A program made the translations under genes and the position numbers. This document shows, one piece after another, positions 1-5,543 of a DNA stretch of 5,543 nucleotides (the stretch's first letter is position 1; each line of letters opens with the position of its first letter). The stretch covers positions 2,605,472 to 2,611,014 of the forward strand of contig LATQ01000001.1 in the NCBI GenBank assembly GCA_001017865.1, in the 5' to 3' direction. A model generated the notes under the pieces. That model saw only the letters and a list, made by a program, of their open reading frames with translations. It had not been told where the DNA came from and searched no databases. The DNA is from Rhodococcus sp. IITR03 (lineage in GTDB: Bacteria; Actinomycetota; Actinomycetes; Mycobacteriales; Mycobacteriaceae).

Positions 1-2
1 AG

Positions 3-269
3 GCGATCGCCACCCCGGGTCACTCGCCGGGCTCGACCTGCCTGTACCTGCCGGAGGCGGGTGAGCTGTTCACCGGCGACACCCTGTTCTCCGGCGGGCC
101 GGGCGCGACGGGCCGCTCGTTCTCGGATTTCCCGACCATCATCGGGTCGATCCGCGAGAAGCTGTTCGTCCTGCCCGCGGAGACGAAGGTGCACACCGGG
201 CACGGCGACGGGACCACGATCGGCACCGAGTCGCCGCATCTCGAGGAGTGGATCAAGCGCGGTAGCTGA
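3..269 (+). CDS. Metallo-beta-lactamase-fold hydrolase (glyoxalase II-like), C-terminal part
   Basis: Only the last 88 residues are present; the start lies left of the window. The visible part carries the final metal-binding motifs of the metallo-beta-lactamase fold: TPGHSPGS near residue 4 (His ligand), FTGDTLF (bridging Asp) and HTGHGDGT (last His ligand). The segment between GDTLF and HTGHG, and the short C-terminal ES-x-L-E-E-W end, resemble the small glyoxalase II/YcbL-like hydrolases that use a zinc or mixed di-metal centre to cleave thioesters or related bonds. The N-terminal HxHxDH motif would lie off-window, so the substrate cannot be named. The frame ends at a TGA at 267-269. The cytoplasmic location is family inference. 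The GTPase gene follows on the same strand after a 70-bp gap containing a hairpin, so the two are probably not tightly co-translated. Confidence 0.85.
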   Translation, partial: AIATPGHSPGSTCLYLPEAGELFTGDTLFSGGPGATGRSFSDFPTIIGSIREKLFVLPAETKVHTGHGDGTTIGTESPHLEEWIKRGS

Positions 270-270
270 C

Positions 271-305
271 GCCGCCGGTGCGCGTCCGGTGGCGATCGCC
301 GCCGG
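271..305 (+). terminator. Candidate hairpin after the hydrolase gene, with two alternative pairings
   Basis: The segment 286-293 (CCGGTGGC) pairs over 8 bp, including one G-T wobble, with GCCGCCGG at 298-305 around a GATC loop. The same arm can instead pair with an identical GCCGCCGG at 271-278 around a 7-nt loop. The structure begins 2 nt after the hydrolase stop and ends 34 nt before the GTPase start. There is no T run, so it would be a GC-hairpin terminator of the kind often proposed in actinobacteria, or an operator-like palindrome (GGCGATCGCC at 291-300). Chance pairing in GC-rich DNA is a real alternative. Confidence 0.35.
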
Positions 306-340
306 AACCGCGCACGAGCGCACGACTAGTCTCACCATCA
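304..340 (+). promoter_or_regulatory. Candidate promoter giving a leaderless transcript of the GTPase gene
   Basis: TAGTCT at 327-332 fits the actinobacterial -10 pattern TAnnnT. It sits 7 nt upstream of the ATG at 340, so transcription would start at or next to the start codon. No purine-rich ribosome-binding sequence precedes that ATG, which agrees with leaderless translation, common in this phylum. GGAACC at 304-309 lies 17 bp upstream of the -10 element and could act as a -35 region; it resembles the GGAAC of ECF sigma factor promoters, but the matching ECF -10 is absent. No Zur-type palindrome was recognised. Confidence 0.35.
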
Positions 341-1362
341 TGGCGAAGAAGCAGATCCCGGTGATCGTGGTGGCCGGATTTCTCGGCGCGGGGAAGACGA
401 CGCTGCTCAACCATCTGCTGCGCAACACCCGGGGTGCGCGGATCGGCGTGATCGTCAACGACTTCGGTTCCGTCAACATCGATTCGATGATGGTGGCGGG
501 GCAGGTCGACTCGATGGTCTCGCTGAGCAACGGATGTCTGTGCTGCGCAGTCGATGTCAGCGACATGGATGCGATGCTCGACAAGCTCGCCCACCGCTCG
601 TCCGATCTCGACGTGATCGTCGTCGAGGCGAGCGGACTCGCCGAGCCCCGCAACATGATCCGGCTCGTCGCCGGCTCGGAGAACGAATACGTCTCCTACG
701 GTGGCCTCGTCCTGGTCGTCGACGCGGTGGAGTTCGACGCGACCGCGGAGCAGCATCCCGAACTCGAACAGCACGTGGCGCTCGCCGATCTGGTGCTGCT
801 CAACAAGACCGACCGGATCGACGGCGACGCCCACGACGATCTGCTGACCCGCCTGTGCCGGCTCAACTCCCGCGCCGCCGTCGTCTCGACCGACCACGGT
901 CGCATCGACCCGGCGTTGCTGTTCGACATCCCGGAGCGGCCGGGGCCGCAGCCGGGGGAGCAGCTCACCCTCGACCAGTTGCTCTACGAGCAGAACGACC
1001 ACGAGCACACCCATCTGCACGACGGCTACGACGCGATCACCTTCGAGTCCGCAGATGCACTGCACCCCCGCGTGCTGGTGGATTTTCTCGAGAACCAGCC
1101 CGCGGGGGTGTTCCGTATCAAGGGATACGTGCGAGTTGCTGCCGGATTGGACACCGGCACCTATCTGTTGCACACCGTCGGCGACCACATCCGGTTCGAA
1201 CCGGCGGGTCGCGGCGACGACGTGCCCGACGGGACGCAACTCGTCGTCATCGGTGCCGATCTGGACTCCGACGACGTACGCGAGCGCCTACGCCGCTGTG
1301 TGCCGACCGAACCGGTGTCCGCGGACGCGATGTACGCGATACACCGATTCACGCCCCGCTGA
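340..1362 (+). CDS. CobW/COG0523-family GTPase (putative metallochaperone)
   Basis: A 340-residue G3E P-loop GTPase, full length for the family. Residues 13-21 form the Walker A loop (GFLGAGKTT), 66-69 the family signature CLCC (CxCC) that binds a transition metal, 96-103 EASGLAEP the Walker B/switch region, and 155-158 NKTD the guanine specificity motif. A histidine-rich stretch follows at 219-228 (NDHEHTHLHD), then a CobW C-terminal domain at about 229-315. Relatives deliver zinc, cobalt or iron to target proteins in the cytoplasm at the cost of GTP; which metal is used here cannot be read from sequence. The ATG at 340 is chosen because homology starts there; the same frame is open back to 61, but that extension is a shadow of the hydrolase gene. 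It is not next to cobalamin genes, so CobW itself is unlikely. The frame is intact throughout, unlike the genes on the right of the window. It converges on the helicase gene. Confidence 0.92.
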   Translation: MAKKQIPVIVVAGFLGAGKTTLLNHLLRNTRGARIGVIVNDFGSVNIDSMMVAGQVDSMVSLSNGCLCCAVDVSDMDAMLDKLAHRSSDLDVIVVEASGLAEPRNMIRLVAGSENEYVSYGGLVLVVDAVEFDATAEQHPELEQHVALADLVLLNKTDRIDGDAHDDLLTRLCRLNSRAAVVSTDHGRIDPALLFDIPERPGPQPGEQLTLDQLLYEQNDHEHTHLHDGYDAITFESADALHPRVLVDFLENQPAGVFRIKGYVRVAAGLDTGTYLLHTVGDHIRFEPAGRGDDVPDGTQLVVIGADLDSDDVRERLRRCVPTEPVSADAMYAIHRFTPR

Positions 1363-2830
1363 GGCGGAAGGCCGATTCACCCGGCTGACGCGGGAGGCCG
1401 GCCCTTCGGCTCAGCGAGCGGCGGAGGTACGGCGCTGGGGGCGACGACGGCCACCGGTGGCAGCTGCAGCGCCCTGACCGGCCGAACGCTGGCCGCCGGC
1501 CGCGCGCTGCCCACCGAGGATCGCTGACACCGGCGGAACGCTGTCCGCTCGACGAGGAACGCTGACCCGAACCGGAGCCCTGGCGGGGAGCCGACGAACG
1601 GCGGCTACCACCGTTGCGCTGCGGACGCGACGGCGCGGCAGCCTGCTTCGGGGCCGGCGCGACGTACGGCGCGATCTCGCCGACGAGCTTCAGCACGTGC
1701 TCGGAATCCGCCGTCACCTTGACGGGGGTGACGTCGATGGCGGCCTTGCGCATGATGGCCGCGAGATCCCGGCGCTGGTCGGGCAGGACGACGGTGACGA
1801 CGTCGCCGGTGCTGCCGGCGCGGGCCGTGCGACCGGAGCGGTGCAGGTACGCCTTGTGCTCGGCCGGGGGATCGACGTGCACGACGAGTTCGACGTCGTC
1901 GACGTGGACACCGCGTGCGGCGACGTCCGTCGCCACGAGCACCCGGGCCTCACCCGACGAGAACGCGGCGAGATTGCGGTCGCGGGCGTTCTGGGAGAGA
2001 TTGCCGTGCAGGTCCACCGCCGGGATGCCGGAGTCGGTGAGCTGCTTGGCGAGCTTGCGGGCCTGATGCTTGGTGCGCATGAACAGGATTCGGCGACCGG
2101 TTCCCGAGGCGAGGGCGCGGACGAGGTCCTTCTTCGCATCCATGCCCGCGACGTCGAAGACGTGGTGGGTCATCGCGGCGACGGGGGAGGTGGCCTCGTC
2201 GACCGAGTGCATGACCGGGTTCTTCAGGAACCGCTTGACGAGCTTGTCGACGCCGTTGTCCAGGGTGGCCGAGAACAGCAGGCGCTGGCCGTCTTTCGGC
2301 GTCGCCGTGAGGATGCGGGTGACGCCGGGCAGGAAGCCGAGGTCGGCCATGTGATCGGCCTCGTCGAGCACGGTGACCTCGATGTCGTCGAGCACGACGA
2401 ACTTCTGGCGCATGAGGTCCTCGAGGCGGCCCGGGCAGGCGATGACGATGTCGACGCCGCGACGGAGGGCCTCGACCTGGCGCTTCTGCGACACGCCACC
2501 GAAGATCGTGGTGACCTTCAGGCCGGACGAATGCGCGAGCGGTTCGATGGCCGCGGCGATCTGGGTCGCCAACTCGCGGGTGGGAGCCAGGATCAGGCCG
2601 CGCGGACGGCCGGCCGCCCGGGTGCTCCGCCCGGCGAGGCGAGCAGCGAGCGGGATCGAGAAGGCCAGGGTCTTACCGCTACCCGTACGTCCGCGTCCGA
2701 GCACGTCGCGACCGGCGAGGGTGTCGGGGAGGGTGTCCACCTGGATGGGGAAGGGGCTGGTGATCCCGGCGTCGTTCAGCGTGGCGACGAGCGGGCGGGG
2801 CACCCCGAGATCGGAGAAAGATGTGGTCAT
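1349..2830 (-). CDS. DEAD-box ATP-dependent RNA helicase, C-terminal tail frameshifted
   Basis: The protein unwinds RNA duplexes using ATP. Counting from the ATG at 2830: Q-motif region around F5 and Q30; motif I GRTGSGKT (47-54); Ia PTREL (83-87); Ib CPGRL (132-136); II DEAD (156-159); III SAT (187-189); motif IV region near 248-254; V ATDVAARG (300-307); VI HRSGRTARAG (330-339). A basic Ser/Gly/Gln/Arg-rich tail follows from about 395, as in RhlE/CsdA-like actinobacterial helicases. As sequenced, the frame gives 493 residues and stops at 1349, overlapping the GTPase gene by 14 bp. After residue 434, however, the translation loses its GQR repeat pattern, while the neighbouring frame continues it and ends in RRRPQRRTSAAR with a stop at 1411. 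Two missing G's (near 1528 and 1515) restore one frame of 473 residues. The ATG at 2830 is preferred over upstream in-frame starts because the Q-motif region begins there; a GAAAGG at 2843-2848 is a weak, slightly distant ribosome-binding site. Confidence 0.93.
   Translation of the reverse strand: MTTSFSDLGVPRPLVATLNDAGITSPFPIQVDTLPDTLAGRDVLGRGRTGSGKTLAFSIPLAARLAGRSTRAAGRPRGLILAPTRELATQIAAAIEPLAHSSGLKVTTIFGGVSQKRQVEALRRGVDIVIACPGRLEDLMRQKFVVLDDIEVTVLDEADHMADLGFLPGVTRILTATPKDGQRLLFSATLDNGVDKLVKRFLKNPVMHSVDEATSPVAAMTHHVFDVAGMDAKKDLVRALASGTGRRILFMRTKHQARKLAKQLTDSGIPAVDLHGNLSQNARDRNLAAFSSGEARVLVATDVAARGVHVDDVELVVHVDPPAEHKAYLHRSGRTARAGSTGDVVTVVLPDQRRDLAAIMRKAAIDVTPVKVTADSEHVLKLVGEIAPYVAPAPKQAAAPSRPQRNGGSRRSSAPRQGSGSGQRSSSSGQRSAGVSDPRWAARGRRPAFGRSGRCSCHRWPSSPPAPYLRRSLSRRAGLPRQPGESAFRLSGA
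1367..1412. terminator. Candidate bidirectional terminator between convergent genes
   Basis: Downstream of the GTPase stop (1360-1362), GAAGGCCG at 1367-1374 can pair with CGGCCCTTC at 1399-1407 with one bulged C. A shorter alternative hairpin at 1394-1412 pairs GAGGCCG with CGGCTC (one bulged G) around a 6-nt loop. Because the genes converge, either structure could end transcription from both sides. If the helicase really stops at 1411, as its restored frame predicts, the structure lies neatly between the two genes. There is no T run and the pairing is imperfect. Confidence 0.3.
1471..1567 (-). repeat. Coding repeats: GQR-(S/A)-(S/A/G) units in the helicase tail
   Basis: The helicase C-terminus is built of short units starting with Gly-Gln-Arg: GQRSSSS, GQRSAG, then (in the restored frame) GQRSSG, GQRAAG and GQRSAG. 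They give a basic, flexible, probably RNA-binding tail similar in character to RGG-type tails. The repeated GGTCAGCG-like DNA is also where the reading frame breaks, and repeats of this kind are prone both to slippage in the cell and to sequencing or assembly errors. Confidence 0.7.
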
Positions 2831-2917
2831 GGAACAGCGCTGCCTTTCGATGCGGCGTGTGTGCACTCGACGGGCCGTGTGCCCGTGGTGCTGTGCGATC
2901 GCCGCAAGGAAGGCCGG

Positions 2918-2945
2918 TGCATCTGTGCGTACTGCATCTGTGCGT
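2918..2945. repeat. 13-bp tandem direct repeat in the helicase leader region
   Basis: TGCATCTGTGCGT occurs at 2918-2930 and again at 2933-2945, both perfect, separated by 2 bp (period 15). It lies in the 223-bp gap 2831-3053, about 90 bp upstream of the helicase ATG. Nearby in the same leader, ACGGGC at 2870-2875 pairs perfectly with GCCCGT at 2881-2886 around a 5-nt loop. A paired regulator site, or an element of a structured 5' leader such as those of cold-induced helicase mRNAs, are possible readings; neither is shown by the sequence. The rest of the gap holds no convincing gene. Confidence 0.55.
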
Positions 2946-3016
2946 GCGGGCCGGGCACGATCCCGGGCCGCCGGTATCCCACGACGGTGGCGTCGTCGTG
3001 ACGCCCGAACCATGTC

Positions 3017-3022
3017 ACCCTA
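3017..3022 (-). promoter_or_regulatory. Weak candidate -10 element for the helicase gene
   Basis: On the minus strand, TAGGGT (TAnnnT pattern) lies about 190 bp upstream of the helicase start and 32 bp past the end of moaE. No convincing -35 hexamer is seen at 16-18 bp spacing. If used, it would give a long 5' leader containing the tandem repeat and the small hairpin. Read-through from the cofactor operon is an alternative way of expressing the helicase. Confidence 0.15.
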
Positions 3023-3023
3023 C

Positions 3024-3036
3024 CGCACGGGGTGCG
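3024..3036 (-). terminator. Small hairpin after moaE, weak terminator candidate
   Basis: CGCAC at 3024-3028 pairs with GTGCG at 3032-3036 around a 3-nt loop, 18 nt past the moaE stop. The stem is short and no T run follows, so this is only a possible end of the cofactor operon transcript. It overlaps the region where a helicase promoter would be expected. Confidence 0.18.
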
Positions 3037-3053
3037 TCGGTCCCCTGATGTGA

Positions 3054-3466
3054 CTACAGACCCACCCATTCCGAGGCGCCCTCGGTGAAGTGCTGACGCT
3101 TCCAGATCGGCACCTCGGCCTTGATACGTTCCACCAGTTCGGCGCAGGTGGCGAAGGCTTCGGCGCGGTGCGGGGCGCGACCGCCGCGACCAGCGCGAGA
3201 TCGCCGATGGTGAGATCGCCCACTCGGTGCACCGCCGCGACCGGGAGCCCGGACTTCATCGCGACGTCCTCGCAGCACCGCCGCAGGAACGCTTCGGCAT
3301 CCGGGTGGGCCTGGTACTGCAGCGCGGTCACCGACTGTCCACCGTCGTGATTGCGGACGACACCGGTGAAGAGCACCACCGCACCGTGTTCGGCGCCTGC
3401 CACCGCGGCGTCCACCGCTGCGGGATCGAGCGGCTCCGAGGAGATCCGGGCCAGTAGTTCACTCAT
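3054..3466 (-). CDS. moaE: Molybdopterin synthase catalytic (large) subunit MoaE, frameshifted as given
   Basis: MoaE pairs with MoaD and transfers sulfur to cyclic pyranopterin monophosphate to make molybdopterin in the cytoplasm. From the ATG at 3466 the product shows the family's [16 protein letters not shown] segment (28-43), [13 protein letters not shown] (51-63) and [17 protein letters not shown] (80-96). The frame then breaks near 3176, and the rest continues in another frame to the TAG at 3054-3056: a segment beginning [17 protein letters not shown], then [18 protein letters not shown]. Adding one base in the short C run at 3176 (+ strand) joins the parts into 137 residues, normal for the family. 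The active-site lysines correspond to K116 and K123, with the same 7-residue spacing as K119/K126 of E. coli MoaE. Read without correction, the 3466 frame would run to 3020 with an unrelated C-terminus. The start overlaps the end of moaCB by 8 bp and has a strong AGGAGG 8 nt upstream. Last gene of the operon. Confidence 0.9.
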
Positions 3467-4458
3467 GAGCGCCGCCTCCTGCGACTTGTGCCAACAGATG
3501 GTCGAGGATCGGGTCGAGGGCGGCGAGACCGTCCTTCACCCCGCCGGGCGAGCCGGGCAGGTTCACGACGACCGTGTGGCCGACGAGACCGGCGACGCCG
3601 CGCGAGAGCACGGCGTGCGGGGTGACCTCGAGTCCGCGCTGCCGGATCGACTCCGCGATGCCGGGCAGTTCACGATCGAGCAGGGCGAGAGTCGCTTCGG
3701 GGGTCGCGTCGGTCGGCGACGCCCCGGTTCCGCCGGTCGTGACGACCAGGGCAGGGCCGGGGCGGACCGCGTCGGCGACGACCTCGCGGCGATGTCGGCG
3801 TCCGCGTGGACGAGGGGGCCGCGGACCGTGAATCCCTTGTCCTCGAGCCACGACCGGATGAGCGGTCCGGTGCGGTCCTCGCGGGTGCCCGCGGCGACAC
3901 CGGTCGACGCGACGACCACCGCGGCGGAGCGTCCGGTCTCCTCCACGGGCTGTTCGTCGGTGCCGGTGGTCTCGTCCCGGCCGGGTGCGTCGTCGCGGGT
4001 CCAGTGGCCGCGCTTGCCGCCCTCCTTCGAGATCAACCGCACACCGTCGAGAACGGCGGCCGGATCCACGGCCTTGACCATGTCGTGCAGGGTCAGGCCG
4101 GCGACGGCGACCGCGGTGAGCGCCTCCATCTCGACTCCGGTCGGGCCCTTGGTCTTCGCGGTGGCTCGATCGTGATCGAGGTGTCGGTGAAGTCGAACAT
4201 CACCTTCACCGACGACAGCGCCAGCTGGTGGCACAGGGGGATGAGCTCCCAGGTGCGTTTCGCCGCCGCGATGCCGGCGATGCGGGCCGTGGCCAGGACG
4301 TCGGCCTTGGGCATGTCGTCGGCGCGGACGAGCGCGACCACCTCGGGAGTGGTGACGAGTTCGCCTGCCGCCACGGCGATCCGTGTGGTGTCGGTCTTCG
4401 AGGAGACGTCCACCATGCGGGCGCGTCCCTGGTCGTCCAGGTGGCTGAGGTCGGTCAC
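3459..4458 (-). CDS. moaCB: Bifunctional MoaC/MogA(MoaB) molybdenum cofactor protein, two frameshifts as given
   Basis: A fusion of two cofactor enzymes, read here in three frames. Residues 1 to about 158 are MoaC, which completes formation of cyclic pyranopterin monophosphate: MVDVSSK (15-21), [22 protein letters not shown] (56-77), [13 protein letters not shown] (105-117) and HDMVKAVD (125-132). An acidic, threonine-rich linker (about 153-177) leads to a MogA/MoaB domain (178-333), which adenylylates molybdopterin: [17 protein letters not shown] (241-257) with the nucleotide-loop [13 protein letters not shown] (283-291) and [12 protein letters not shown] (300-311). The frame breaks after residue 98 (near 4165) and after residue 225 (near 3785). 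One missing C (+ strand) at each place restores a 333-residue protein. No stop separates the halves, so the fusion is genuine and not a frameshift product. The GTG start at 4458 overlaps the moeA stop as GTGA, which indicates translational coupling. Separate moaC and mog genes would need a stop and start in the linker, and none is seen. Confidence 0.9.
3475..3480 (-). promoter_or_regulatory. Strong Shine-Dalgarno site for moaE
   Basis: On the minus strand AGGAGG lies 8 nt before the moaE ATG at 3466, inside the end of the moaCB coding region. It is the best ribosome-binding site in the window and supports this start. MoaE translation can therefore initiate independently, as well as by coupling to moaCB. 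Confidence 0.75.
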
Positions 4459-5543
4459 AGGATCCGTACTTTCACGAGGTCTCCGGCTTCGAGGGAGGTG
4501 GTGTCGGCGGGGATGTCGAGGAGCACGTCGGCGGCGGCGAGTCCGGCGACGAGATGCGACCCGTGCCCGCGGAAGGGGGTCACCCCGTTCTCGTCGAGTC
4601 GCCCGCGCAGGAACTGCCGGCGTCCCGGGATCGACGTGAGATCCTCGGTGAGCGGCAGGCTCTCGCACACGACGGGCGGATAGCCGGCGGCGGCCCGCAG
4701 TGCAGGTCGCGCGAACACCTCGAACGAGACGAGCGCGCTGACGGGATTGCCGGGGAAGGTCAGGATCGGCACGCCGTCGACCACGGCGGTGCCTGAGGCC
4801 GCCCGGCTGCATCGCCACCGAGACGAACTGCCCGCCCCGCGGCGCGAGCGTGTCCTTCACGACCTCGAAGTCGCCTTTCGACACTCCGCCCGAGGTGAAC
4901 ACGACGTCGGCGACGCCCACGGCGTGTTCGAGCATCGTCACGAACTCCTCCGGATCGTCGTGGCAGTGGTCGATGGTCACGACGTCGGCACCGTTGGCCG
5001 ACGCGCTCGCGGCCAGCGCCGGTCCGTTCGAGTTGAAGATCTGGCCCGGCCCGAGTTCGCTCCCTGCGGTGACGAGTTCGCTGCCGGTCGAGATGATCGC
5101 GACCCGCGGTCGTGCGCGGACGGGGATCGAGGTCAGGCCGACGGCGGCGAGCGCGGCGATGTGACGGGCAGCGAGGACCGTGCCCGCGGGAAGCAGCAGA
5201 TCGCCCTTGCGGACATCGGTTCCCGCCTCACGCACATAGGTGCCGGGCGTGACGCTGCGCTCCACGGTCACCGTGCCGACGCCGTCCGAGTCGGGAGTGG
5301 TCGCACGGGTGTCCTCGACCGGGACGACGGCGTCGGCGCCGTCCGGGACGGGCGCGCCGTCATGATCTTCAGCGCGTGTCCCGGTTCGAGTGCCGCGACG
5401 GTGTCGCCCGCAGCCAGCACGCCCTGGACGGCAGGTCGGTGGGGGTCGACGCGAGATCGCCGGCGCGGACCGCGTAGCCGTCCATCTGGGAGTTGCGGAA
5501 GGGCGGCAGGTCCAGCGGCGACGTCGATGTCCTCAGCGAGGGT
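4455..5543 (-). CDS. moeA: Molybdopterin molybdenumtransferase MoeA (N-terminus off-window), several frameshifts as given
   Basis: MoeA hydrolyses adenylylated molybdopterin and inserts molybdate, completing the cofactor. The first 20-40 residues lie right of the window. In order, the translated pieces are TLAEDIDV (from 5543), [20 protein letters not shown], an [13 protein letters not shown] piece, [45 protein letters not shown] with [25 protein letters not shown], then [17 protein letters not shown] and a C-terminal beta domain ending GDLVKVRIL before the TGA at 4455-4457. The pieces lie in different frames. Breaks near 5517 (2 bases missing), 5429 (1), 5358 (1) and 4793 plus 4800 (1 each) all fall in short G or C runs, and restoring them gives about 364 residues of continuous MoeA. 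The longest uninterrupted pieces are about 5271-4800 and 4784-4455. All characteristic motifs are retained. It is the most upstream visible gene of the operon and overlaps moaCB by 4 bp. Actinobacteria often carry several moeA/glp copies, so the exact paralogue is uncertain. Confidence 0.9.

Noticed and set aside
61..339. N-terminal extension of the GTPase frame back to 61
   Set aside because: The extension overlaps the hydrolase gene in another frame, is Arg/Ser-rich and has no family similarity; the GTPase fold starts at the ATG at 340.
253..1239. Open frame of about 328 codons on the minus strand opposite the GTPase gene
   Set aside because: Antisense shadow of the GTPase gene with no domain or ribosome-binding site; the plus strand has the P-loop, CxCC and NKTD motifs.
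1697..3001. Long open frame of about 434 codons on the + strand opposite the helicase
   Set aside because: It mirrors the helicase codons in a GC-rich genome, has Val/Asp/Glu/Arg-biased composition and no recognisable domain, while the minus strand shows all DEAD-box motifs in order.
2831..3013. N-terminal extension of the helicase to an upstream start at 3013
   Set aside because: The added residues are Arg/Ala-rich with no family similarity, and the Q-motif region begins directly after the ATG at 2830.
3020..3053. MoaE C-terminus reading on to 3020 in its starting frame
   Set aside because: After the break near 3176 that frame loses MoaE similarity; the genuine C-terminal motifs lie in the adjacent frame ending at 3054.
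2831..3053. CRISPR array or riboswitch (for example a molybdenum cofactor riboswitch) in the intergenic gap
   Set aside because: Only two 13-bp copies with a 2-bp spacer are present, which is not a CRISPR pattern, and no recognisable riboswitch core was found; the gap is also downstream, not upstream, of the cofactor genes.
3054..5543. Programmed ribosomal frameshifting as the explanation of the broken cofactor genes
   Set aside because: Eight missing bases at seven separate sites fall within one short operon (ten missing bases at most if the 5517 site lacks two), with no shared slippery heptamer or downstream structure; simple missing bases explain all of them.

Overview
The window is very GC-rich, with strong G/C at third codon positions, short intergenic gaps and one start without a Shine-Dalgarno sequence. 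This points to a high-GC actinobacterium. The gene content and the fused MoaC/MogA protein fit the Rhodococcus/Gordonia part of the Mycobacteriales, but the genus is inference.

Layout. (1) Positions 3-269, + strand: the C-terminal end of a metallo-beta-lactamase-fold hydrolase of the glyoxalase II-like type, cut by the left window edge. (2) 271-339: a short gap with a strong GC hairpin and a possible leaderless promoter. (3) 340-1362, +: a complete CobW/COG0523 GTPase with a CxCC metal site and a histidine-rich segment. (4) 1349-2830, -: a DEAD-box RNA helicase converging on the GTPase gene, with a repetitive basic tail that changes frame near its end. (5) 2831-3053: a gap that serves as the helicase leader and holds a 13-bp tandem direct repeat. 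(6) 3054-5543, -: a tightly packed molybdenum cofactor operon, transcribed right to left as moeA (N-terminus beyond the window edge), moaCB (a fusion of MoaC and a MogA/MoaB domain) and moaE.

How the genes work together. The moeA-moaCB-moaE set covers several steps of molybdopterin synthesis: the MoaC step to cyclic pyranopterin monophosphate, the large subunit of molybdopterin synthase (MoaE), adenylylation of molybdopterin (Mog domain) and molybdate insertion (MoeA). moaA, moaD and moeB functions are not visible here. The GTPase and the helicase belong to separate transcription units and have no evident link to the cofactor pathway, apart from the GTPase being a metallochaperone-type protein.

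Main oddity. All three cofactor genes and the helicase tail are frame-broken as given. Every break is explained by one or two missing bases within short G or C runs (about 11 missing bases at 8 places). Once restored, the families' expected sequences and lengths return exactly. There are no in-frame stops from substitutions and no lost catalytic residues. The most economical reading is sequencing or assembly deletions concentrated in the right half, not gene decay, though decay cannot be excluded from sequence alone. I did not find a convincing undescribed system. The window is mostly housekeeping metabolism with a few regulatory-looking features.
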